DNA from: Pseudooceanicola antarcticus
GTDB lineage: Bacteria; Pseudomonadota; Alphaproteobacteria; Rhodobacterales; Rhodobacteraceae
Assembly: GCF_900215355.1 (NCBI RefSeq)
Contig: NZ_OBEA01000001.1
Span: forward strand, 310,001 to 374,000
DNA: 64,000 nucleotides
Direction: 5' to 3'
Each line of letters starts with the position of its first letter. The first letter of the stretch is position 1. The notes under the pieces were generated by a model. The model searched no databases and had not been told where the DNA came from. It was given only the letters and a program-made list of their open reading frames with translations. The position numbers and the translations under genes are program-made. Below, piece by piece: positions 1 to 6,017 of the stretch.

Positions 1-1
1 C

Positions 2-187
2 GCCGAGCTGCTGCAACGGCTTGGCTTCTCCTCGGTCCGGCTGCTGACCAACAACCCCGCCAAGATCGAAATGATGCGCCGCAACGGCATCGAGGTCGTC
101 GAGCGCGTGCCCCTGAAGGTCGGCGAGACCGCCTACAACCGCGCCTACCTGGCCACCAAGGCGGCAAAGTCAGGCCACCTGTTGTGA
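2..187 (+). CDS. ribA: GTP cyclohydrolase II, C-terminal fragment
   Basis: Only the last 61 codons lie in the window; the gene runs off the left edge. The visible tail reads AELLQRLGFSSVRLLTNNP near its start and ends in YLATKAAKSGHLL, which is the conserved C-terminus of RibA (TNNP, GIEVVERVPL and YLATKAAKxGHLL are family signatures). The enzyme converts GTP to the diaminopyrimidine precursor of riboflavin in the cytoplasm. Its stop codon overlaps the GTG start of the next gene (GTGA), so the two are probably co-transcribed. Whether a RibB domain precedes it cannot be seen. Confidence 0.9.
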   Translation, partial: AELLQRLGFSSVRLLTNNPAKIEMMRRNGIEVVERVPLKVGETAYNRAYLATKAAKSGHLL

Positions 188-684
188 AGGCGGTGCTGAC
201 CCCGCAGGGTCTGCGCCTCGGCCAAAGGACCTATCCCTGCAGCATCGGGCGCGGCGGGCTCAGCGGCACGAAGCGCGAGGGCGACGGCGCCACACCCACG
301 GGCCTGCACCGCGTCGCCGAACTTTGGTATCGCCCCGACCGGCTGGCGAAGCCCACCCCCTGGGCGCGCCCGATTGGCCCCGGCGATCTTTGGTGCGATG
401 CCCCGGATCACCCCGATTACAACCTGCACGTCCGCGCGCCCTTCTCCGCCAGCCACGAAAAACTGCGCCGGGCAGACCCGCTTTATGATCTCGTCCTGGT
501 GCTCGACTGGAACTGTCCTGACGCGCGCCCGGGGCTGGGGTCTGCGATCTTCATCCACCAATGGCGCCGCGCGCATTACCCCACCGAGGGCTGCCTCGCC
601 CTGCGCCGGGACCAGCTGCGCGACATCGCCAGGAAGCTCGCGCCCGGCTCCGAGGTCGAGGTCCCTCCCCTTTCGGCCTTCTGA
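184..684 (+). CDS. L,D-transpeptidase (YkuD-family) protein
   Basis: A 166-residue protein beginning at a GTG that overlaps the ribA stop. The C-terminal half holds a YkuD-like active-site block, IHQW with His125 and PTEGCLAL with Cys137, in place of the usual HG...S/T-H-G-C-h-R/N pattern; an early GRGGxxxxKREGDGATPTG stretch is also typical of this small subgroup. The family forms 3-3 peptidoglycan crosslinks or anchors proteins to peptidoglycan in the periplasm. No convincing signal peptide is visible at the N-terminus, which is odd for a periplasmic enzyme, so its exact location and substrate are uncertain. A dispersed palindromic repeat follows immediately downstream. Confidence 0.8.
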   Translation: MKAVLTPQGLRLGQRTYPCSIGRGGLSGTKREGDGATPTGLHRVAELWYRPDRLAKPTPWARPIGPGDLWCDAPDHPDYNLHVRAPFSASHEKLRRADPLYDLVLVLDWNCPDARPGLGSAIFIHQWRRAHYPTEGCLALRRDQLRDIARKLAPGSEVEVPPLSAF

Positions 685-704
685 CGAAGCCCGAGCCTCC
701 GGCG

Positions 705-802
705 GCAGTATTTATGGCCATCGGATAGACAAAGGGCCTTGTTCCCATCCGATGGCTGAAAATACTGCGGGGGAGTCGCGCAGCGACGGGGGCAGAGCCC
801 CC
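705..802. repeat. Bipartite palindromic intergenic repeat, copy 1
   Basis: An inverted repeat with arms at 705-728 and 747-768 (core GGCTGAAAATACTGC and its complement GCAGTATTTATGGCC) is followed by a short perfect hairpin GGGGGCAGAGCCCCC at 788-802. The same two modules recur at seven other intergenic sites in this window. It sits between the convergent L,D-transpeptidase and yggS genes, so it may end transcription from both sides. Confidence 0.8.
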
Positions 803-843
803 TCGCCTTCATCTGTCGCCCTACGACGGCGGGTGCAGAGACC

Positions 844-1503
844 TCAGCCCGTGTAGCCTTCGCGCTGACCGAAGATGGCTGAACCGACCCGCACATGGGT
901 CGCGCCGAAGGAGATCGCCTTCTCGAAGTCACCGGACATGCCCATGGACAGGCCCGGCAGCCCGTTGCGCGCCGCGATCTTCGCCAGCAGGGCGAAATGC
1001 AGGCTGGCCTCTTCCTCGACCGGGGGAATGCACATCAGCCCCTTCACCGGCAGCGACAGGGCTCGACACTCGGCGATGAAACCATCGGCCTCGGCGGGCA
1101 GGATGCCGGCCTTCTGCGGCTCTTCGCCGGTGTTCACCTGGATGAAGAGCTCGGGGCAGTTGCCGGTCTCATCGGCGATGCGGGCGATGGCCGTGGCCAG
1201 CTTGGGCCGGTCGACCGAATGGATCGCCTGTGCCAGCTCCATCGCCTGGCGGACCTTGTTGCTTTGCAGCGGGCCGATGAGATGCAGCTCGATCCCGTCA
1301 TAGCTCTCGCGGAAACCGGGCCACTTCGAGGCGGCCTCCTGCACCCTGTTCTCACCGAAGACGCGCTGGCCTTCGTCCAGCACCGCCTGCACCCGCTCCA
1401 GCGGCTGCACCTTGGAAACGGCGATCAGGGTGACATCGGCGGTATCACGGCCAGCGGCGTCGCAGGCCGTGGCAATACGAGAGCGGATTTCGGACAGGGA
1501 CAT
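844..1503 (-). CDS. yggS: YggS/PROSC-family pyridoxal-phosphate homeostasis protein
   Basis: A 219-residue protein with the single-domain alanine-racemase-like TIM-barrel fold of YggS. The PLP lysine is Lys31 in IAVSKVQP; other family signatures are FGENRVQE, HLIGPLQSNK, FIQVNTGEEPQKAG and LSMGMSGDFEKAISFGATHVRVGSAIFG. The family binds PLP without known catalysis and buffers free PLP in the cytoplasm. I place the start at the ATG at 1503 because AGAGG lies five bases upstream; an in-frame codon at 1530 would add nine residues with no family support. It converges with the L,D-transpeptidase gene. Confidence 0.93.
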   Translation of the reverse strand: MSLSEIRSRIATACDAAGRDTADVTLIAVSKVQPLERVQAVLDEGQRVFGENRVQEAASKWPGFRESYDGIELHLIGPLQSNKVRQAMELAQAIHSVDRPKLATAIARIADETGNCPELFIQVNTGEEPQKAGILPAEADGFIAECRALSLPVKGLMCIPPVEEEASLHFALLAKIAARNGLPGLSMGMSGDFEKAISFGATHVRVGSAIFGQREGYTG

Positions 1504-1575
1504 GGGGGCCTCTTTCTGCTGCGCGGCCAAGGAACATCAGGACGGCGCAAAAGGGAAGGGGCGGGAAGACAGAAA

Positions 1576-1596
1576 GGGCGGACACAAGGTCCGCCC
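1576..1596 (-). terminator. Rho-independent terminator of porin 1
   Basis: An 8-bp perfect stem GGGCGGAC / GTCCGCCC with a five-base loop is followed on the minus strand by TTTCTGTCTT. It lies 30 bases after the stop codon of the porin gene that ends at 1626. Confidence 0.8.
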
Positions 1597-1625
1597 CCTC
1601 CAATTCCGACAGGCCGAGGGACCTA

Positions 1626-2486
1626 TCAGAAGGACATGGTCACGCCGAAATCCGCGACCGTGGTGCCGGCAACATCCGCCACGCCACCGGCGACGCCGAG
1701 GCCAGAGCCCAGGTCATAGGCCGCGCCGATGCCATAGGCATCCGTGCCGCTCAGGTCGTCATAGGCATAGGCTACAGAGATCGTCAGGTCGCCAGCGGCA
1801 TAGGAACCTTCGAGACCGTAGTCGTCGGTGGTCGCACCCGACCACGGGGCCAGACCGTGCGCGTAGAAGGCGCCGACGGTATAGGCACCCGAGGTGTAGC
1901 TCAGGTCGACCCAGGTCAGTTCAAGCGATGCGGGCATGCCCAGGTCGGCTTCGTTGTAGCCGATGCCGAAGGACAGGTCGCCGACAGTGCCGGAGACGGC
2001 TAGGGCAAAGTCGGTGCCCGAGGTGTCGGTCGACGCCGCGAAGCTGTAGTCGCCCATGGTGTATTCGACCAGAACGTCAGCATCGCCCTTGACGCCGAAG
2101 CCGGCCATTTTCTCACCGATGTCGTCCACACCGAGGCCCAGGAAGCCGATATCACCGATGCCGAAGGGATCGGTCGCCGGATCGACCGCACCGACGGTCA
2201 GGGTCAGGCCGCCGGCCGAGATGTAGACCTCGGGGTCGAAAGAACCCGGATCCTGGGTGCTGGCAGAATCGACGTGGCCCGCGTCCAGATCGATGGAGGC
2301 GCCGAACTCGATGCCGGAATCGGTGGTGCCGGAGGCGTTGATGCCGAAGTCGATCTCGTTCGACACGGTGGTCTCGGTGCCATCGTAGCTCAGGCCCATG
2401 TTGGCCGAGCCCGAAAGGCTGATGTCTGCAGCTGCGACACCGGCGGTCATCACCAGTGCGCTGGAAGCGAGGAGAAGAGTTTTCAT
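1626..2486 (-). CDS. Outer-membrane porin (porin 1)
   Basis: A 286-residue protein with a Sec signal peptide (MKTLLLASSALVMTAGVAAA, cleaved before DISLSGSANMG) and alternating short beta-strand motifs throughout, ending in a C-terminal phenylalanine (VADFGVTMSF) as required for Bam-mediated insertion. It resembles the Rhodobacter-type porins (Porin_4-like), trimeric general diffusion channels. It is paralogous to the neighbouring porin 2: the first 80 residues and the last 35 are nearly identical, the middle diverges. I start at the ATG at 2486, which gives a clean signal peptide. Two perfect palindromes at 2574-2589 and 2627-2642 in its upstream region suggest tight transcriptional control, unlike porin 2. 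Confidence 0.9.
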   Translation of the reverse strand: MKTLLLASSALVMTAGVAAADISLSGSANMGLSYDGTETTVSNEIDFGINASGTTDSGIEFGASIDLDAGHVDSASTQDPGSFDPEVYISAGGLTLTVGAVDPATDPFGIGDIGFLGLGVDDIGEKMAGFGVKGDADVLVEYTMGDYSFAASTDTSGTDFALAVSGTVGDLSFGIGYNEADLGMPASLELTWVDLSYTSGAYTVGAFYAHGLAPWSGATTDDYGLEGSYAAGDLTISVAYAYDDLSGTDAYGIGAAYDLGSGLGVAGGVADVAGTTVADFGVTMSF

Positions 2487-2573
2487 GGTCTGTCCCGTTA
2501 TTTGTTGAGCCCCCAAACGGATCTGCGCATGGGGCACGGGGACAGATGCATGGCACTCGGGCAGGGCTTCAAC

Positions 2574-2589
2574 GTTACCGATCGGTAAC
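2574..2589. promoter_or_regulatory. Perfect 16-bp palindrome, putative operator B of porin 1
   Basis: GTTACCGATCGGTAAC is a perfect palindrome 88 bases upstream of the porin 1 start codon. It shares the pattern TTACCRATYGGTAA with the second palindrome 53 bp away. The size and symmetry fit a dimeric helix-turn-helix regulator of the TetR or LacI type; the regulator is not identifiable here. Confidence 0.65.
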
Positions 2590-2626
2590 CTGACGCTCAT
2601 GCGCCGCATGATGCAGGACAGCAACG

Positions 2627-2642
2627 CTTACCAATTGGTAAG
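2627..2642. promoter_or_regulatory. Perfect 16-bp palindrome, putative operator A of porin 1
   Basis: CTTACCAATTGGTAAG is a perfect palindrome and matches operator B at 14 inner positions apart from the central purine/pyrimidine swap. The two centres are 53 bp apart, close to five helical turns, so proteins bound to both would face the same side of the DNA. Confidence 0.65.
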
Positions 2643-2769
2643 TTGTTGTAACAAGTGTATTTTCACCGAAAGCATGTGAGGCACGCGTCGCGCGCAGGCG
2701 CCTTTGCCGAAACGGGTGCCTTGGGCCGGCCCATCGGGCGAGCGTCACGAGGCACTTCCGGAAAGCAGA

Positions 2770-2794
2770 AAGGGCGAGCCAAAGGCTCGCCCTT
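2770..2794 (-). terminator. Rho-independent terminator of porin 2
   Basis: An 11-bp stem, AAGGGCGAGCC / GGCTCGCCCTT with a three-base loop, followed on the minus strand by TTTCTGC. It lies 27 bases past the porin 2 stop codon and would isolate porin 2 from porin 1 transcription. Confidence 0.85.
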
Positions 2795-2821
2795 CCCAAT
2801 TCCGATAGACCGTAGGGTCTA

Positions 2822-3640
2822 TTAGAAGGACATGGTCACGCCGAAGTCGGCAACGGTGGTGCCGTTGACGGAAGCCAGGCCACCAGCAACGCCCAGGCCG
2901 GAACCCAGGTCGTAGGCTGCGCCCACACCGTAGTCGGCTTCGTCGCCAGCTGCGTCGGTGTCGCCGTAGACGAAGGTCACGGTCAGGTCGCCGGCGGTGT
3001 AGGCAACGTCGAAGCCGTAGCCAGCTGCGGTGCCGTCGAGGTACACGGCACCAACGGTGACGTCACCCAGATCGTAGGACAGGTCCAGGATGAAGTTGTC
3101 TGCGCCGGCGGTCTCGGCATAGCCCAGAGCGAAGGACAGGTCGGAAGCGGAACCCGAAACGCTCACACCCCAGTCGGAGGAAGCGGAGTCGAAGGACGCG
3201 CCGAAGGAGTAGTCGCCCATGGAGTAGGCAACGGAGACGTCGTGGCTGCCCAGAGCAACAACGCCTTCTGCGTCATCGTCAACGGCCAGTTCGTCGAAGC
3301 CGACGTCGGCCAGGCCAGCAACGTCAGCTGCTTCGCCGATGTCGCCAACGGTCAGGGTCAGGCCGCCGGAGGAGATGTAGACCTCGGGGTCGAAGGAGCC
3401 CGGATCCTGGGTGCTGGTGGAGTCGTTGTGGGCTGCGTCCAGGTCGATGGAAGCGCCGAACTCGATGCCGGAATCGGTGGTCGCCGAAGCGTTGATGCCG
3501 AAGTCGATTTCGTTCTTCACGATGGTGGTGGTGCCATCGTAGTACAGGCCCATGTTGGCGGAGCCGGACAGGGTGATGTCAGCGGCAGCGGCGCCGGCGG
3601 TCACGACCAGGGCGGTCGATGCAAAGAGAATCTTTTTCAT
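2822..3640 (-). CDS. Outer-membrane porin (porin 2)
   Basis: A 272-residue porin with signal peptide MKKILFASTALVVTAGAAAA, mature start DITLSGSANMG, and C-terminal VADFGVTMSF. The N-terminal eighty residues (IDFGINAS, TTDSGIEFGASIDLDA, TQDPGSFDPEVYIS) are nearly the same as in porin 1, and the central region, which should include loops and constriction, differs. Codons such as gct and gca are commoner than in the neighbours, which suggests high expression. The start at 3640 has GAGGG six bases upstream. It is transcribed away from the DUF3576 lipoprotein gene and has its own terminator. Confidence 0.9.
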   Translation of the reverse strand: MKKILFASTALVVTAGAAAADITLSGSANMGLYYDGTTTIVKNEIDFGINASATTDSGIEFGASIDLDAAHNDSTSTQDPGSFDPEVYISSGGLTLTVGDIGEAADVAGLADVGFDELAVDDDAEGVVALGSHDVSVAYSMGDYSFGASFDSASSDWGVSVSGSASDLSFALGYAETAGADNFILDLSYDLGDVTVGAVYLDGTAAGYGFDVAYTAGDLTVTFVYGDTDAAGDEADYGVGAAYDLGSGLGVAGGLASVNGTTVADFGVTMSF

Positions 3641-3927
3641 GGTTTTCCCTCGGTTTTTCTCAGTCTGCCCCAAAACGGAGAATCCGTCGTGGGTATGCCA
3701 AGGTCTTTCGCCCTTTTTGCTCTGTCTTGGCAAGCGGACCGTCGGAGACCCTTAAATCCGCAGTCCGGAATGGTGCAAAGGTGCCACAGTGCCCCTTGGG
3801 CCCCGCCACACTGCGCGCTTTATGTCCGGCGGGCGACAGGCAGGGGAAATGCGGGTCCTGAAAGGCGCTTGCCCCGAAGGGATGCCTTCGATAGATCGGA
3901 GGGGACCAATCTATACGGGGCCGACGC

Positions 3928-4395
3928 ATGATCACTTCTCGCGCAATCCGAATGATGGCCAAGGGCGCGACCGTGGCCGGCCTTCTGGCACTGGCGGCCT
4001 GTGGCAAGAACTCCGATCCGGGTCCGACCCCTTCGGAGCAGCTGAAACAGCGCGAGACGATCTGGGACCTGTTCAACCAGAAGGACGACGGCACCAAGGT
4101 GGCGGTGAACCGTTATCTCTGGAACGCCTCCCTGGATGTGCTGAACTTCCTGCCCGTCGAGTCCATCGACCCCTTCACCGGCGTCATCTCCTTCGGCTAC
4201 GGCACCCCGCCGGGCGGCGGCCGCGCCTATCGCGCCACCGTCTATATCTCGGACCCGGCGCTGGAAGCGCGTTCGCTGAACGTCTCGATCCAGACCAGCG
4301 GTGGCCGCCCCGTGGCCGCGGGCACGCAGCGCGCCGTCGAGGATGCGATCCTCACCCGCGCCCGCCAACTGCGCACCGGCGACCGCAAGTTCTGA
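3928..4395 (+). CDS. DUF3576 lipoprotein
   Basis: A 155-residue predicted lipoprotein: basic N-terminus, hydrophobic stretch and lipobox LAAC with Cys25. The body (IWDLFNQKDDG, NRYLWNASLDVLNFLP, DPFTGVISFGYGTPPGG, YISDPALEARSLNVSI, AVEDAILTRARQLR) matches the alphaproteobacterial DUF3576 family, usually encoded directly upstream of leuS-lptE-holA. Here the block is interrupted by a glycosyltransferase gene on the other strand. The neighbourhood with lptE hints at an outer-membrane role, but no function is established. The start has GGAGGGGACC further upstream and a clean lipoprotein signal. Confidence 0.88.
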   Translation: MITSRAIRMMAKGATVAGLLALAACGKNSDPGPTPSEQLKQRETIWDLFNQKDDGTKVAVNRYLWNASLDVLNFLPVESIDPFTGVISFGYGTPPGGGRAYRATVYISDPALEARSLNVSIQTSGGRPVAAGTQRAVEDAILTRARQLRTGDRKF

Positions 4396-4435
4396 TCTTC
4401 TGAAAGATCCGCGTTTTGACGGGGGTGGGGCCGAG

Positions 4436-4585
4436 AGGCTCTGCCCCCGTCGCCATTTGGCGCCACTTCCAAAGTCAGAAGGGCGGCTCTGCCCCCGTCT
4501 CCGTACCGGAGACTCCCCCGCAGTATTTTTGGCCGCCGGATGGAGAAAGGGCCTCTTGCTTCTATCCGGCGGCCCAAAATACTGC
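4436..4585. repeat. Bipartite palindromic intergenic repeat, copy 2 (reverse orientation)
   Basis: The inverted-repeat module is at 4520-4541 and 4564-4585 (GCAGTATTTTTGGCCGCC ... GGCCCAAAATACTGC). GGCTCTGCCCCC halves of the hairpin module occur twice, near 4437-4448 and 4485-4496, on its left side, so this copy is in the opposite orientation to copy 1 with a duplicated hairpin module. It fills the gap between the convergent DUF3576 and glycosyltransferase genes. Confidence 0.78.
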
Positions 4586-4623
4586 CGCCGGAGGCTCGAT
4601 CCCGCAGGGATCGACAGGCCCGC

Positions 4624-5880
4624 TCAGACCGGGAGATCCGGCACCGGAAGCCGGGCCAGCGCTTCGACCCAGATGATCTGCTGCGGCAGGCAGATGTTCT
4701 GCAGGTCGTAGGTCTGGACGATATGGTCCCGCGCTGCCGCGCCAAGGCGGGCGCGGGCGGGGGCATCGTCCAGCAGGGCGCAGACCTCCTCCACCAGTTT
4801 GGCCGCATCGAAGAAGTCGACCAGCCGTCCGGTCTCGTCATGGGTGATCGCCTCGCGCAGCGGCGCGGTGTCAGAGGCGACGATGGCGCATTCCATCGCC
4901 ATGGCCTCGAGCAGGGACCACGAGAGCACGAAGGGATAGGTCAGGTAGATATGCAGCCGGCTCAGCCGCAGCATGTCGAGGAACCGGTCGTAGGGGATAC
5001 GGCCAAGGAAATGCACCCGCGCCCAGTCTTCATCCGGGATCTGGCCGCGCACCTCGTCGATGAAGATCTGCTTCCAGGTCTTCCCCGGCGGCGGCTTGGC
5101 CCCGTAGGAGGTGCCGTCGCCGCCGGTGATCAGGATCTGCGCCTCGGGCCGCGCGCGCAGGAGCTGCGGCAGGGCGCGCATGAAGACGTGGTAGCCGCGG
5201 TAGGGCTCGAGGTTGCGATTGACGAAGGTGATCACCTCGTCGTCGCGGGTCAGCACCCGGTCGCCCAGGGCAAAACGCACGCCCGGATCGGGCTTCACCT
5301 GGGCGGTGTCGATCCCGTCGTGGATCACGCTGATCTTGTCGCGGAAGGGCTGCGGGAAGGTATCCGCCTGGAAGCTGGTCGGAGAGAGCCCGGCCTGCGC
5401 CACATCGAAGTGCATGTGGTTGTTGAGGTTCTTCAGCCGGATGCGCAGCGCCTCGGCACCGGGATCGCGGGACTGGAACTCGGGGTCGAAGCCCAGGTGG
5501 GGGTAGCCCGCGAGGTGGTAGAGCTCGCAGTAGATGCCCAGCCGGGCGCGCGGCCAGACATCACGCAGGAAGAGCGATTCTCCCCAGCCGTGATGGGCGA
5601 TGATCACATCCGGGTGGTAGCCCTGTTCCTTCAGCTTCTGCGCGGCGTGGTAGCAGGCCTCGCCCCGGGTGACCTTGCTGTCCATGTCCAGCAGCCAGGG
5701 ATGCAGCTTCTGGCCGCCCCTGCGCTGGACGCCATAGGGGAGGACCCGGACGCCACGCCAGGTGGCGGGTTCCTTCACCCTGAGCGTCAGCGCGGTCACC
5801 TGGTGACCCTGCGCCGCCAGCGCCACCGACAGATGCTTGAACTGACCGGGAAAATTCTGGTGAATGAAAAGGATATTCAA
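4624..5880 (-). CDS. Group 1 (GT4-type) glycosyltransferase
   Basis: A 418-residue GT-B fold enzyme. The N-terminus, read from a TTG at 5880, gives MNILFIHQNFPGQFKHL, a known start for a glycosyltransferase group; GGAG stands eight bases upstream. A GTG three codons earlier is the alternative. The C-terminal Rossmann half carries FVNRNLEPYRGYHVFMRALP, ILITGGDGTSYG, VHFLGRIPYDRFLDML and the sugar-nucleotide-binding SLLEAMAMECAIVASDTAPLREAI with the EX7E-like glutamates. It probably transfers a sugar to a surface polysaccharide or glycolipid; donor and acceptor are unknown. It is inserted between the DUF3576 gene and leuS on the opposite strand. Confidence 0.85.
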   Translation of the reverse strand: MNILFIHQNFPGQFKHLSVALAAQGHQVTALTLRVKEPATWRGVRVLPYGVQRRGGQKLHPWLLDMDSKVTRGEACYHAAQKLKEQGYHPDVIIAHHGWGESLFLRDVWPRARLGIYCELYHLAGYPHLGFDPEFQSRDPGAEALRIRLKNLNNHMHFDVAQAGLSPTSFQADTFPQPFRDKISVIHDGIDTAQVKPDPGVRFALGDRVLTRDDEVITFVNRNLEPYRGYHVFMRALPQLLRARPEAQILITGGDGTSYGAKPPPGKTWKQIFIDEVRGQIPDEDWARVHFLGRIPYDRFLDMLRLSRLHIYLTYPFVLSWSLLEAMAMECAIVASDTAPLREAITHDETGRLVDFFDAAKLVEEVCALLDDAPARARLGAAARDHIVQTYDLQNICLPQQIIWVEALARLPVPDLPV

Positions 5881-6017
5881 GGGGCACACTCCGGCAACCG
5901 TGCCAGTGAACCACGCCTGCCGCGGCTTGAAAAGCCGCCCGCGCGCAAAGGGCTGGACCCTTGGCCGCAGGCACAATATCAACCCCGCCTGAAGCCAGAC
6001 GCATCCGAGGGCCCGCA

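Larger units (their letters stand above)
2487..2821. other. Intergenic region between the two porins
   Basis: This 335-base gap holds the porin 2 terminator at its right end (2770-2794) and the upstream control region of porin 1 with two 16-bp palindromes. The remainder shows no ORF with coding character. A T/A-rich patch lies at 2640-2665, just upstream (minus strand) of the distal palindrome. Confidence 0.7.

Noticed and set aside
2486-2624. An N-terminal extension of porin 1 upstream of 2486
   Set aside because: The extension reads through both palindromes and would bury the signal peptide inside the protein.
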